Source of the DNA: Planctomycetota bacterium
GTDB lineage: Bacteria > Planctomycetota > SZUA-567
DNA: 51,765 nucleotides
Reading direction: 5' to 3'
Assembly (NCBI GenBank): GCA_031270685.1
Contig: JAISXA010000069.1
Location: 1 to 51,765 of the forward strand
Under the pieces are notes generated by a model. That model was not told the DNA's origin, did not search any database, and worked only from the letters and a program-made list of their open reading frames with translations. Made by a program: the position numbers and the translations under genes. Shown piece after piece: positions 8,946-18,199 of this stretch (position 1 is the first letter of the stretch; each line of letters begins with the position of its first letter).

Positions 8946-11900
8946 AATATTCGCCCTTCAAAAGGCTGAAAGCCGGGTAGACGTCGCCGACCTGGAACTT
9001 GCGGCCGTTGGCGACGGCCGTGCCCGAAGCGGTCGGCCAGACGGCGCAGCCCATGCCCCCCAGCTGGAAATAGCCGCCGCTTACCGTTTGCACCATGCCG
9101 ACGCGGCTGATGTTGTGCGACCGCGTCTCGCCGTACAGCGGACTGTGCCACATGAAATCGAAGGACTGGTTCGCCTCCGTCGAATCGGGCACGAGCAAGG
9201 TGCACAACCCGGGCGCGGGCACGTTCCCCATACCGATGCCGATATAACCGCTGTAGCCCCAGGGATAATTGTTGTACCCCGCACCCTTGGTGAACGTGCC
9301 GGGCGCCCCGCTCGGGGCGTAACAGGCGTAATACGACGAGCCGGCGCTTGAAGTCACGCTCCGCCCCATGACGACGGCGGAAAGCCCGCCTGAATTATTG
9401 GCGCCGCCGCCCATGTACACGCTTCTGCCCAGCGAGCCGTGCTTCAGGTACAGCTGCACCAGGGTCTCGGTGCCGAAGAATTCCGTCAGTGAACCGTTGC
9501 CGGCGAACTCCGGTCCGCGATAAGGCTCGTTGTCGGTCGTTCTGTGATTGCAGTTCATGTAGCCGGTGATCTCGGCGTTGCCGTCGAGATCGGTGAACCT
9601 GGTCCAGGTGTAGGCGTCGTGGTGGGCGGTAAGGAACTTCCGCTTACCCTGCATGTACGCGAACAGGCCGTAATCGCGGCCGTAAGTGCGCCCCGGGCCG
9701 TAATGAACCGGCACGCCGACCCGGCCCGCCTCGACCCAGGTCATGGTGGCGGGCTCGAGGAAGGTCTGCTCCAGCGCGGCGTTGACGGCGCGGATGTGGA
9801 ACAGCCCGTCGCCGACGTAAAACGCCGTCGGCCCGTAGCCGGAGCCGGCCCGCTGGAACCGCGCGGCCCGGCTGAACGATCCCAGCGTCCGGTCGTACAC
9901 GAGAATGGTGTGATAGCGCTCGTACGAGCTCGTAAACCTGCTCGAATTGGTGTCAAACAGGAAAAAGCGGCCGTCCTCGCTTTGCGCGATCCGAAGACAA
10001 TCGGCGCCGCTGACATACCAGTTATATTCCCCGTATATGGACGGCTCCTCGAACATCGGCACGAACACGCTGCCGGGTATGATGTCGAGCATCAACGGAT
10101 ACTGCAAATTCGCGTTCTGAAACCGCATGTACACGTACGGCGCCACGTTCATGTGCAGAAGACGGTAATACACGCTAAAGCTGGTGCTGCCGCGCGGCCC
10201 GGCGGTGCGCGTGTAGAAGACCGGCTCCTCGTACAGGGCGGGATAGAGCCGCGAGCGCCGATTCCACGCCTGCATCGCCTGGTTGTGCCGCCAGAGATTG
10301 TCGGTCTCGGTGTTGTTCCAATAAACCCCGTGCGCCAGCACCGTCGCCGAGCCGGCCGTCGGGACCGGCGAATGGATGTGGTTCCCCTCCTCGAGCGGCA
10401 TTTCGCTGGCGGGTATGACCGCCTCGTCCGAGACGATGGTCTGGTTGTCCGCCAGCCGGATCATCGGAATGATCCCGTCCGGATCGCGGTGCTCCTCGGA
10501 ACCGATGACGTTCAGCATGTCGAGGCGGACCTGGTTGGACTGGGTGGTCGCGGTCTTGCCGTAGACCCAGCGCCCGACCACGTCGTCGCGGATCAGCCGG
10601 TGGCGGTAAAAGCGGGTTCCGACCCGGCTGGATACCGCCGCGACCGCCGGATCGAACACCAGGTGGATTTCCCCTTCCAGCATGGAATCGTCGGGATAAG
10701 GAACCTCGATGTCGTCCTCGCCCAGAATGGTGAAGCCGACCTTGCCGTCGACCGTGCTCCGCCGCTCGGCACGCGGCGAGGCGAACAGGATGCTGTCGCC
10801 GACCTCGACCTCCCAGTCGACACGCTCTCCCGCGGTAATGGAAACCGGCGCGATGATCTTCGCGCCGCCCAGCGGGATGATCGGCTCCTTGCTGAAAAGC
10901 CAGCCCTTGTCGACCAGGCTGGGAATGACGAAATGGTTCACCTGGGTCTGGTTCTCGATCTGGCTGATGGTCCACCAGTTGTCGCGGACGTCGATGAACT
11001 CCGGCGTCATCCACTCCGACGCCGAACCGCCCGCGCCCAGCGTGATCCGGTACCGCGCGTGGTGCGTCGTCAGGTCGTAATCGACGCCCGCCGTCAGGGG
11101 ATCGAACACCACGCCGACGACGGTGTTGGCGGCCGGGCCGGTCGGCAGGAACGCCGACTGCCCGCCATCGACGTGCTCGAAGTACCAGCCGACGGTGTCG
11201 ATATCGGTGTCCCGCTCGTCCACCTCGACCAGGAAATCCGGGTCCCGCGACGCCTGCAGCTCGATCCGGGCCGGCTGGTACTGCCCGATGTTCCCCCGCA
11301 TCCACATCCGGGACATGAAGCGGGCCAGCATTTCGTACAGCGGCCGGTGCTCCTCGCCGAACAGGGTGGACGGCTCGTAGTCCTCGACGCGGTTGACCGT
11401 GGTCAGCGGCGCGAGGTAATGCCAGCTGTCCGAGATGTCGTCCAGCCGCTTGCGCCGGGTCTCGATGACGTCGCCGATCTCCCAGCGCCCCGTGCCGCTG
11501 TTGTTGACGCTGTTGAACAGGGTGAGCGGCCGGTTGGAATCGATGTCGCCGCCGGTCCAGTAGTTGTTGCTGAAGTTGCCGGTGATCCCCAATTCCGCAC
11601 GGTCTATACCATAAGTATAGATCAGCGGGTCGGGCAACGGCTTGATCAGCCCCGGCGAGTAGCCGTCGACGTGCTGGACGGTCTCGCAGACGTTGTGCTT
11701 GTAGCCGCCGCCGGCGTAAACGTACCAGGCCGGATAGGCCGTAAGCAGGTTCGGGAAGGCGGCGGCAAGGGTGGCGGCGGTGTAGGTGAACGGCAGCGCC
11801 CGCGGCTCCCAGCGCCGATTGCGGCTGAACAGCGACAGGTCGGGGCGGCGCGGGTGCAGCGGCAGCCGGTACAGGGCGTCCCCGGCCTTCCATTCGCCAT

Positions 11901-13533
11901 TGCGCACCACCGGGGTGCAACCGTTGAACCAGTCCGGCAGGGGCCGGGGCTCGCCGAAGGAAACGTAATCGCCGCCGTCGATCGCGACCACCTCGCGCTC
12001 GGCGCCGGGCGCGGGCAGGTAGGTCACGTCAAGGTCTGAAACCTTGCGCCACTTGCCGTTCACTATTTTTAGCGTTTTGCCTTCGTCCCCGTTGCCGTCC
12101 TCGACGGATTCGACGGCGAGCGGATCGAGCGATTCGGCGTCGGCCGCGTTCAGCAGGGCGGGCGCCCGCAGCACGTCGTCCTCCAGGCCCAGCGCCGCCG
12201 TCGACAGCCTGGCCCAACGCTTGAACGTGCCGCCCAGGTCGCTTTTCAGCCGCTCGGCGGCCGGATAGACCGACCGCTTGCCGAAAGTGCCCAGCCAGAC
12301 CAGCAGTTGCGGAGTGGACATGCGCGAGCCGGTGTGGGCGGGATCGGCCATGCTTAAGAAAAGGTTGCCGCGCTGATCGTGAAAAACGTACGCGGTGTAG
12401 GATGTGGTGGCGGATCCGCTGTTGACGTTTATCGGCGGCAGCAGCGTGCAGGTGTCGTTGTACAGGTCGACGATCATTCCGCGAACGCCGTTGGAATTCC
12501 AGGTTATACTCGCGGTATTCGTCACCAGCATCTCGCTCTCGGAGATGAAGATGGACCGGCTGTCGTTCTCGGTCCGGTAGCCGGAAGGCATGTCGCGCCA
12601 CGAGCCGACGGGGAAGGTGCGCAGGGTGCGTTCGAACGGGTCGAGGATGGTGGGGGTGAAGCCGTAGGGGATGTACATGTGGCCGCGCTCGTCGACCAGC
12701 GCGTTGTGCACGCCGCGCAGCGACCCGGACATCACCTGGTAGCCCCGCTCGTTTACGAAATCGAGGAACAGCACGACCTCGCGAAAATACTGGCTGGCCG
12801 AATCACTGGAACTGGCCAGCGTCGCTTGCGACGCCAGGTAGACGTAACGGCTCAGGTCGCCGGAGTTTATGCTGGCCGCGACCTGGCAATAGGTCAGGTT
12901 GCGCGAAAGGCCGTACTTCTCGACCGCGTCGCACAGCCAGTCCAGCCCGGGCACATCCCGCGCCGGGCGGTAAATCCGGGGATCCTTGCGGCTGATCGCG
13001 ATTACCCGCCATATGTTGCTGAAAACCATGACCGCGAGAATGTAGTCGCGTACCGAGCCGATGATGGAAAACGTGCGGTAAGTCGTCGCGCCCGGCGGCA
13101 TGTAATCGATCAGGTAGCGCTCCACCCTGCCGGTGTCGAGCGTCCACACCATGAACGGCCGCTGGGTAACGGCTATGCTGTCGATGTAGCCGTTGGTCGA
13201 GCCGTAGCTGTACGCCTTGCCCATGGAGTAATACCAGTTGGGCAGGGCGACCTCGTCGTACGACGCGACGCCGGAGTAAATGTCCCGCGGCGTGAACACC
13301 CGCTCCAGGCGGCCCCGGTAGGGATCGATCGCCCAGGCGAGCGGAAAGCCGAAAATGGTGTAATTGCGGTAATTGAAAATGTTCGGCCCGCGCGGGCCCA
13401 TGTCGATGCCGCCGCGGTGGTACGCCGTCGTGTCCGCGTCATAGGGGAATACGGTGTCCTCGATGGTGTTGGCGCCCCGCGAACCGGACTCCATCAACAC
13501 CGGGCTGGCGGAAATGATCTTCTGCATCGGCAT
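8908..13533 (-). CDS. Giant tail-fibre/adhesin protein
   Basis: 1541 aa, start MPMQKIISASPVLMESGSRG, ten bases after the preceding stop. Propeller-type repeats occur at both ends. Between them are a shaft-like LKIVNGKWRKV segment and a collar-like GRWEIGDVIETRRKRLDD region. A middle part of roughly 350 residues resembles Ig-like or fibronectin-like strands found in the other fibres. It is the largest member of the operon. Several stretches match the paralogues in order but not closely, so the family arose by old duplication. Inferred receptor-binding or long-fibre protein. Confidence 0.82.
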   Translation of the reverse strand: MPMQKIISASPVLMESGSRGANTIEDTVFPYDADTTAYHRGGIDMGPRGPNIFNYRNYTIFGFPLAWAIDPYRGRLERVFTPRDIYSGVASYDEVALPNWYYSMGKAYSYGSTNGYIDSIAVTQRPFMVWTLDTGRVERYLIDYMPPGATTYRTFSIIGSVRDYILAVMVFSNIWRVIAISRKDPRIYRPARDVPGLDWLCDAVEKYGLSRNLTYCQVAASINSGDLSRYVYLASQATLASSSDSASQYFREVVLFLDFVNERGYQVMSGSLRGVHNALVDERGHMYIPYGFTPTILDPFERTLRTFPVGSWRDMPSGYRTENDSRSIFISESEMLVTNTASITWNSNGVRGMIVDLYNDTCTLLPPINVNSGSATTSYTAYVFHDQRGNLFLSMADPAHTGSRMSTPQLLVWLGTFGKRSVYPAAERLKSDLGGTFKRWARLSTAALGLEDDVLRAPALLNAADAESLDPLAVESVEDGNGDEGKTLKIVNGKWRKVSDLDVTYLPAPGAEREVVAIDGGDYVSFGEPRPLPDWFNGCTPVVRNGEWKAGDALYRLPLHPRRPDLSLFSRNRRWEPRALPFTYTAATLAAAFPNLLTAYPAWYVYAGGGYKHNVCETVQHVDGYSPGLIKPLPDPLIYTYGIDRAELGITGNFSNNYWTGGDIDSNRPLTLFNSVNNSGTGRWEIGDVIETRRKRLDDISDSWHYLAPLTTVNRVEDYEPSTLFGEEHRPLYEMLARFMSRMWMRGNIGQYQPARIELQASRDPDFLVEVDERDTDIDTVGWYFEHVDGGQSAFLPTGPAANTVVGVVFDPLTAGVDYDLTTHHARYRITLGAGGSASEWMTPEFIDVRDNWWTISQIENQTQVNHFVIPSLVDKGWLFSKEPIIPLGGAKIIAPVSITAGERVDWEVEVGDSILFASPRAERRSTVDGKVGFTILGEDDIEVPYPDDSMLEGEIHLVFDPAVAAVSSRVGTRFYRHRLIRDDVVGRWVYGKTATTQSNQVRLDMLNVIGSEEHRDPDGIIPMIRLADNQTIVSDEAVIPASEMPLEEGNHIHSPVPTAGSATVLAHGVYWNNTETDNLWRHNQAMQAWNRRSRLYPALYEEPVFYTRTAGPRGSTSFSVYYRLLHMNVAPYVYMRFQNANLQYPLMLDIIPGSVFVPMFEEPSIYGEYNWYVSGADCLRIAQSEDGRFFLFDTNSSRFTSSYERYHTILVYDRTLGSFSRAARFQRAGSGYGPTAFYVGDGLFHIRAVNAALEQTFLEPATMTWVEAGRVGVPVHYGPGRTYGRDYGLFAYMQGKRKFLTAHHDAYTWTRFTDLDGNAEITGYMNCNHRTTDNEPYRGPEFAGNGSLTEFFGTETLVQLYLKHGSLGRSVYMGGGANNSGGLSAVVMGRSVTSSAGSSYYACYAPSGAPGTFTKGAGYNNYPWGYSGYIGIGMGNVPAPGLCTLLVPDSTEANQSFDFMWHSPLYGETRSHNISRVGMVQTVSGGYFQLGGMGCAVWPTASGTAVANGRKFQVGDVYPAFSLLKGEYYARLAFGQHIGR

Positions 13534-13543
13534 GGGCGGCCCC

Positions 13544-14860
13544 CTATGCCGAGTTGGCCAGCACGCTGCCGTAGGTCCAGCGGCTGGTCCAGATCGGCGC
13601 CGCGTAGGGGCCGACCAGCTGGCGGATGCGGTAGTACCATAACCCCGCCCCGGCGTTGAAAACCTCGCTCGCGTCGAGGAACACGCCCTCCGGCCCGGCG
13701 AAGGTCTCGCCCGAACCGCCCATCAGCACCGGCACATCGCCGCCCAGCCGGTACCAGCCAGCCCCCGAGCCGCTGTCGACGGCGACGACGCCGCCGGCGA
13801 AGCCCAGGTCGCGGCAGAACTCCGCCTGGAAGTGCGATGGGTCGCCCGCCGCGGCGTCGTACAGCACCGACACCTCGGCCGGGGCCTGGGCGTCGGGGGC
13901 GTAGCGCAGCTTGTAGAACTCGCGCAACGGCAGGAACTGCGGCGTCAGGTTGTCCCAGTTGGTCTCCCAGGTCAGCGTGCCGTCCATGACCGCGTAAAGG
14001 GCCTTGTACTCGTCCCCGAAGTAGGCGGCGCCGGAACCGACGGCGCCGATGCTCATGCCGTCGCAGGCCACCCAGCCGGGCTCGCTGGGCCGGACCGACA
14101 TCTTGTAGTCGCCGACCCGCCAGTGCCCGTTGTTGCCCGCCGTCACCGCCGACCAGCCGCCAGCGCCGTTGAAGAACTGCTTGGCGTCCCCGGGCAACGG
14201 CGGCAAGGCGCCCGCCGTCGTCTCGGTGACGACTGGCGGCCGGGTGTAGGACAATTTCCAGCCGCCGTTCTCGGTGTCCTCGACGACGGTCAGGAACTTG
14301 CCCAGGTCCGGCGCCCCGATGGGCGGGACGGAAAGCTTCTCCGTCAGTTTCACCGTGGTCCAGGCGTTGTCGAAGGAGATCAGGATGTGGTCGTCCTCGG
14401 CGGGGGCGATCGGGCAGGGTTGGGCCGCGTCGTCGTCATGGCGCACGGCGACGAACTGCCCGGCCACCACCCTGAGAATGCAGCCGTCCATGGTGCCGTC
14501 GACCGGGGGCAGGACCATCGCCCGCTTCAGGGCCCACTTGCCGTCATCGACCTGCAGCACCTTGCCCTCGTCGTCGGCGGTGAGCGGCGGCAGCGCGCCG
14601 GACGGGTACGACTCGATCGACCAGTGGCCGTTCCTGACCATCAGGATCTTGCCCTCGTCGGTGATGGGCTCGATGACCGGCAGGGCCCGAACCACCGCCG
14701 GGCCGATCTGGTCGGTGGTGGCGAGGTCCTCGACGGCGACGGTGCGCGTCCCGTCGCTGAGCGTATTCACGTAAGCCTTGTCCCAGCGGTTGTCGGGCAG
14801 GCCAAGCTGGTTGATGCCGTCGGCGGACGGCAACAGGTCCGGGTGTTCCTGGTCGGGCAT
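13544..14860 (-). CDS. Tail-fibre protein, first gene of the fibre operon
   Basis: 438 aa from MPDQEHPDLLPSADGINQLG, preceded by GGAGG. The N-terminus (LGLPDNRWDKAYVNTLSDG) is the typical phage-fibre attachment sequence. Four or five shaft repeats follow (EGKILMVRNGHWSIE, EGKVLQVDDGKWALK and similar). Near residue 260 comes NGHWRVGDYKMS, then GWVACDGMSIG, a good tail-collar match. It lacks the propeller repeats and is the shortest fibre. It heads the minus-strand operon, and its start lies about 60 bases from the divergent plus-strand promoter at 14923. Confidence 0.85.
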   Translation of the reverse strand: MPDQEHPDLLPSADGINQLGLPDNRWDKAYVNTLSDGTRTVAVEDLATTDQIGPAVVRALPVIEPITDEGKILMVRNGHWSIESYPSGALPPLTADDEGKVLQVDDGKWALKRAMVLPPVDGTMDGCILRVVAGQFVAVRHDDDAAQPCPIAPAEDDHILISFDNAWTTVKLTEKLSVPPIGAPDLGKFLTVVEDTENGGWKLSYTRPPVVTETTAGALPPLPGDAKQFFNGAGGWSAVTAGNNGHWRVGDYKMSVRPSEPGWVACDGMSIGAVGSGAAYFGDEYKALYAVMDGTLTWETNWDNLTPQFLPLREFYKLRYAPDAQAPAEVSVLYDAAAGDPSHFQAEFCRDLGFAGGVVAVDSGSGAGWYRLGGDVPVLMGGSGETFAGPEGVFLDASEVFNAGAGLWYYRIRQLVGPYAAPIWTSRWTYGSVLANSA

Positions 14861-14922
14861 AACGGTCCTCCGCAACTGCCGGACCATTGTGTCCCTGGCC
14901 GAAATCACCTCAACACACGTGG

Positions 14923-14952
14923 GGAAAAGCGCGTACGTTTGGGCGTTATATT
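14923..14952 (+). promoter_or_regulatory. Element promoter P1 (GGAAAA-N14-GCGTTATATT)
   Basis: GGAAAA at 14923-14928 and GCGTTATATT at 14943-14952, separated by exactly 14 nt. One of eight instances with identical spacing. The leader that follows folds into a hairpin (CCCGCGC paired with GCGCGGG) before AAAGGAG and the gene at 15034. Confidence 0.75.
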
Positions 14953-15033
14953 AAATTGAGGGTATTTAGACCCGCGCAACGGCGTGTGGCCGATGCGCGG
15001 GCATTGTATTTAACGCCCAAGAAAGGAGACGCC

Positions 15034-15612
15034 ATGAAAATGGAGCAGTACCCGATAGAGGACTATCGGGCGGAGATCGCCGCCATGCGCCTGGACGGCG
15101 ACCAGGAGCGGCTGCGGTTCATCTCAGCGGCCGCGCGGTTCGCCGCATTGCCGAACGGTGATGCGAAGTTCTTCCTCCGCTGGCCGGAGCTGGCTGAGAA
15201 ATGCGCGGATTTCCGGGAGCTCATTCGCGCACGGGTCCGGGAAGGCCTCTGGGACCTGAAATTCGCCGACGACGACTATCTCGGCATCGCCGTTATCAAT
15301 GCCGAGGACTTCAGCGCCTTCCTGACGTTGGCGCGGGAGTTGACGCCGACGGCGGCCAAACGTTGGCTCGACGGCGAGACCGCCGAAGTGCTGGAGCACT
15401 GGCGGCACGAGGCCAACAAAATCAGGCTGGACGCCGAGGCGTCCAAATTCCTCGAGGGCTGGAACGATATCTTTCCGGTCCGGGAGGACTTAAGGCTGGA
15501 CCCGGTGAAGAACCCGGCCGGGTTCGAGTTGGGGGGTTGCCGCGTCATCCAGGACGTAACCCCCCTCCCGGAGGGGTGGTGCGACGCGGACGTGGACGTG
15601 GACGACGAGTAG
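15034..15612 (+). CDS. Acidic phage protein of unknown function
   Basis: 192 aa, start MKMEQYPIEDYRAEIAAMR behind a strong AAAGGAG. Highly charged, mostly helical (repeated RFISAAARF, LTLARELTPTAAKRW segments), ending in a very acidic tail (DADVDVDDE). No signal peptide, membrane segment or known motif. It is the first plus-strand gene after the fibre operon and sits alone between its own promoter and a hairpin terminator. Not recognised. Confidence 0.75.
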   Translation: MKMEQYPIEDYRAEIAAMRLDGDQERLRFISAAARFAALPNGDAKFFLRWPELAEKCADFRELIRARVREGLWDLKFADDDYLGIAVINAEDFSAFLTLARELTPTAAKRWLDGETAEVLEHWRHEANKIRLDAEASKFLEGWNDIFPVREDLRLDPVKNPAGFELGGCRVIQDVTPLPEGWCDADVDVDDE

Positions 15613-15628
15613 CCGTCTGTACGCAAAA

Positions 15629-15661
15629 CATCCCCCCGGACATTGTGAGACCGGGGGGATG
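15629..15661 (+). terminator. GC-rich hairpin after the 15034 gene
   Basis: CATCCCCCCGG pairs perfectly with CCGGGGGGATG across an 11-nt loop. No U-run follows, so termination strength is uncertain. The rest of the interval to 15903 holds a palindrome at 15823 and no gene. Confidence 0.55.
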
Positions 15662-15822
15662 CGCGGGACAGGCGCCGGCGACCAGGCCTAGGTTTGAGGC
15701 CGCCGGCTGGCGGCGGGAAAGAGGGAACCCGCCGCGGGAGTGGCGCACAGGCTTGGTTATCGCCCGGTCGCGCCGGTAGTAATGTCAACCGGCATTATAG
15801 CCCGGCCCGCGCCGGCTTCAAC

Positions 15823-15844
15823 CGCGTACAGACGTCTGTACGCG
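15823..15844. repeat. Dispersed 22-bp palindrome, copy 1
   Basis: Perfect 22-bp palindrome with core GTACAGACGTCTGTAC flanked by CGC and GCG. A half-site (CGTCTGTACGC) also follows the stop codon at 15612. Confidence 0.7.
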
Positions 15845-15903
15845 AAAATTCAGGGGGCCGCCAATGCTCCGCCGGCGGCCGCCATTTTTTAAAAGGAGAC
15901 GGG

Positions 15904-16812
15904 ATGAAGTTGTTTGAAGGGCTGGTCCTTCACTACCAACAAAGGAAAGACGCCAAAGCCAAGGCGGCGAAAGATAAGAAAAACGCCAAGGCGGCGCCGG
16001 CAGCGGCGAAGCCCAAGGTGGGCTCCCCCGATCCCGAACCGGCGGAGAGGCGCGAGCTGAACTTCGCCAAGGCGATGGCGCTGATCCGCGATGTGGGCGC
16101 CGCCGTCGGCGTCGATGCCCGGGATACGTGGGCGGCGGCGAAGAAGGAGTTGCGGCGCATGGTCGATCAGTTGCCCGGCATCCGCCTCGAGCAGGTGATT
16201 CAGCGGGGAAACGTCGACGACGTTCTCGCGGTGGAGCGCAACGACGCGCTCGAGCGGGCGATAGCCGAACTCGACAGCCAGGACGACGCGCTGGACGTCT
16301 ACACGCGCGTGCTGGACCTGGGATTGGAGCAGCTGCGCCAGAACGGCGTGCAGCTGGCCCTGGAAGACGCCAGGCTGCAGCTGGAGATCGACCAGCTGCA
16401 ATTGAACAATGGAGCGGCTTACGCGCCTGACGCGGACAGCGTCAGGGGCCGCATCCTCGCCCAGCGCGCCAAAACCGCCAACAGCGCGCCATCCAAACCC
16501 GCCAACGGCGCGGCGCCCAAAACCGCCAACGGCGTGCCGCCCAAACCCGCCAACGGCGCACCGCTGCGCGTAAACATGCCCAGGCAAAGCCGCGGCGACC
16601 CCACCGCGAGCGACCATGTAAACAACTGCCCGCAGTGCGGCGAAGCCACGCTGCGGCTTTGGGAGTATGACAACGAGGTGGAGGCGATATGCGAAAACCC
16701 GATATGCCCCCACCACGGAGTGGCGTACGCCGGCGTAAGTTACGCCGTCGCGCGCGCCGCCGCCTGGCGGGCGCGCACCAATGCGCCGACAAGCCTGCGC
16801 ACTGGAACGTAA
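15904..16812 (+). CDS. Lysine-rich protein with C-terminal zinc ribbon
   Basis: 302 aa, start MKLFEGLVLHYQQ after AAAAGGAGACGGG. Residues about 15-45 are a Lys/Ala-rich basic stretch and 50-190 a helical region with coiled-coil character (LEQLRQNG, LQLEIDQLQLNN). Residues about 200-230 are tandem KPANGAP/KTANGVP units, visible in the DNA as imperfect 24-nt repeats. The C-terminus has CPQC and, 18 residues on, CENPICPHHG, a probable zinc ribbon. Possibly a nucleic-acid-binding or structural protein; not assigned. Confidence 0.75.
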   Translation: MKLFEGLVLHYQQRKDAKAKAAKDKKNAKAAPAAAKPKVGSPDPEPAERRELNFAKAMALIRDVGAAVGVDARDTWAAAKKELRRMVDQLPGIRLEQVIQRGNVDDVLAVERNDALERAIAELDSQDDALDVYTRVLDLGLEQLRQNGVQLALEDARLQLEIDQLQLNNGAAYAPDADSVRGRILAQRAKTANSAPSKPANGAAPKTANGVPPKPANGAPLRVNMPRQSRGDPTASDHVNNCPQCGEATLRLWEYDNEVEAICENPICPHHGVAYAGVSYAVARAAAWRARTNAPTSLRTGT

Positions 16813-16838
16813 AAAAAGCCGCCAAAGCGGCTGCATTT

Positions 16839-16862
16839 ATGCCCCTTCCCGGGGCATTTTTT
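16839..16862 (+). terminator. Intrinsic terminator
   Basis: ATGCCCC, loop TTCCC, GGGGCAT, then TTTTTT. A second hairpin (AGCCGC/GCGGCT) precedes it at about 16818. The following TTTTTTAGCC sequence recurs after several terminators of the element. Confidence 0.8.
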
Positions 16863-16878
16863 AGCCCTGCCGCCCAAT

Positions 16879-16908
16879 GGAAAAAAGGGGGCATTACCGC
16901 GTTATATT
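16879..16908 (+). promoter_or_regulatory. Element promoter P2
   Basis: GGAAAA (16879-16884), 14 nt, GCGTTATATT (16899-16908). It lies directly after the terminator of the previous unit. The surrounding CGCCCAATGGAAAAAAG is shared with the promoters at 22771 and 23314, showing the unit was duplicated as a block. Confidence 0.78.
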
Positions 16909-16993
16909 AGGGTGAGAGCGCATAGCGCTCTTAATCGTGCGCCTTCTTCCCCCGAGGCGCACGATTCTTTTTTAGGGGGGCAGGAGAAATAAA
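16909..16993 (+). promoter_or_regulatory. Conserved leader RNA, copy 1
   Basis: Hairpin 1 is GAGCGC-AT-AGCGCTC. Hairpin 2 pairs AATCGTGCGCC (16933-16943) with GGCGCACGATT (16956-16966) and is followed by a U-run, like an attenuator. Its loop holds CCCCC (16949-16953) and the G-run at 16975-16980 just before CAGGAG could pair with it, which would hide the ribosome-binding site. Confidence 0.7.
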
Positions 16994-17779
16994 ATGAGTA
17001 AGTTTACTGTGTCGGTGCGCACGTTGCGCGATAGCTTCGCTCCCCCCAGTGTGGTGGGCGAATACGAGAAGTACCTTGGTATTGTCGGGCTCGACGACGG
17101 CGCCGAGCTCGACATCGCCGAGGTGATGAGGTATGGGTCGAACCTCGGCAAGCGGGCGTGGCTGAATATCGACAACATCATTTGGGGACTGTTGTACGTC
17201 CCCAACGAGCAGCGAGAAGCTACTCACGTGGTAATCCGCGAGTTCGCGCTGAGATGCGCGGAACACGCGGTGGCGCAAGTCATAGGCGGGGGCGTGGATG
17301 CGGGATACCTGCATCGCGCCTTACAAGAATCGGGGAAGCTCACCAAAGATTGGGCGCTAACATGGAAACGCGACATAATCGGGAGAGTTTTCCCGGGTAA
17401 GCTGCCGGCGGAAAAATACGGCGCAATTTGCGCCGTATTGCAGGCGATAGCCCCCACGGCGCCATCGACCGCCCAGGCGGCTCCGTGGGATACCGCCCTC
17501 AAAGCAATAGTCGAAAAGGCGGTGGCGAGTTTCCGCAACGGCGCGACGACACGTCGCGTCGTATGGAAGGCATGGAAAGCGGGGTGGCGCACTTTCCTTG
17601 GCGCCGTCATCCGCACCCCAATGCGGAACAAGGCGACGAATTACGTCGCCGAAGCGGTGGCGAAACAGGCAGCAACATGGGAGATGTTCTGGCAGCGGGA
17701 GCTGCTGCTGGAATATCTCGACGGGCTACATCCCTATGTGTTTAACGAGGATGACGGGGATCAGGCCGCAACGGCTTGA
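16994..17779 (+). CDS. Helical protein, immunity-protein-like, paralogue A
   Basis: 261 aa, start MSKFTVSVRTLR. It is paralogous to the gene at 19568 (same first seven residues, NIDNIIWGLLYVPNEQ against DLDHIIWGLMFVPEKE, and both end in ATA). The I-W-x-L-x-V-P followed by FALRCAEHAV resembles the W/L-x-C-A-E-R-V pattern of the 'putative immunity protein' helical family. I infer only a distant relation. The C-terminal third is basic (TTRRVVWKAWKAGWRTF). It has its own promoter, leader and terminator. Biological role unknown. Confidence 0.75.
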   Translation: MSKFTVSVRTLRDSFAPPSVVGEYEKYLGIVGLDDGAELDIAEVMRYGSNLGKRAWLNIDNIIWGLLYVPNEQREATHVVIREFALRCAEHAVAQVIGGGVDAGYLHRALQESGKLTKDWALTWKRDIIGRVFPGKLPAEKYGAICAVLQAIAPTAPSTAQAAPWDTALKAIVEKAVASFRNGATTRRVVWKAWKAGWRTFLGAVIRTPMRNKATNYVAEAVAKQAATWEMFWQRELLLEYLDGLHPYVFNEDDGDQAATA

Positions 17780-17794
17780 TCCTCAACTTCAAAG

Positions 17795-17820
17795 CCCCGC
17801 CCGCGCTGTCGCGGGCGGGG
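17795..17820 (+). terminator. Strong GC hairpin terminator
   Basis: CCCCGCCCGCG and CGCGGGCGGGG pair perfectly over a 4-nt loop. Followed by TATT rather than a U-run. It separates the plus-strand gene from the convergent small minus-strand gene. Confidence 0.65.
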
Positions 17821-17837
17821 TATTAACGAGGCTTATA

Positions 17838-17993
17838 TCAGGTAAAAATTTTAGCCATGCCCCAAAAACCCGCACACACGCTTAGCCAAAACAGGATGAG
17901 TTCGTCCCAGCTGAGGCAGCTCAATTTGTTTTTAAACCACTGTACAAGCCTGGATTGATAAAGGCGCTCCATTATGTGCATATCCTCGGCCAT
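17838..17993 (-). CDS. Small membrane protein
   Basis: 51 aa, start MAEDMHIMERLYQSRLVQWF preceded by AAAGGAGGCTGAT, an excellent ribosome-binding site that excludes the longer upstream reading. One hydrophobic segment near residues 30-48 (LILFWLSVCAGFWGMAKIF), so probably a single-pass membrane protein with the charged N-terminus inside. TTGGCG and TATAAT with an 18-nt gap about 45 nt upstream could be an ordinary sigma-70 promoter. Possible holin or superinfection-type protein; not assignable. Confidence 0.65.
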   Translation of the reverse strand: MAEDMHIMERLYQSRLVQWFKNKLSCLSWDELILFWLSVCAGFWGMAKIFT

Positions 17994-18071
17994 ATCAGCC
18001 TCCTTTCTTCGCCGATCGACATTATAAATCCGACCGAAAATCAGCGCCAACATTTTCACAAGGAATAAACC

Positions 18072-18090
18072 GCGTACAGCCGTCTGTACC
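18072..18090. repeat. Dispersed palindrome, copy 2 (imperfect)
   Basis: GCGTACAGCCGTCTGTACC, an imperfect copy with one changed central base, upstream of the minus-strand 51-aa gene. Confidence 0.6.
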
Positions 18091-18177
18091 GGAAGACGCC
18101 CAACCTGTAACGGCGCGGGCGGTATTTGTTATAACCATAATAGGGCGTTATATTTAGCTATCGGAACGCGCAAAAAT

Positions 18178-18199
18178 CCGGTACAGACGTCTGTACCGG
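18178..18199. repeat. Dispersed palindrome, copy 3 (perfect)
   Basis: Perfect 22-bp copy with core CGGTACAGACGTCTGTACCG, about 25 bases after a GCGTTATATT box at 18145 that lacks the upstream GGAAAA. It lies at the 5' side of the candidate large ncRNA. Confidence 0.72.

Noticed and set aside
1350-14860. Diversity-generating retroelement acting on the fibre genes
   Set aside because: No reverse transcriptase, no template/variable repeat pair and no A-biased variation can be seen in the window.
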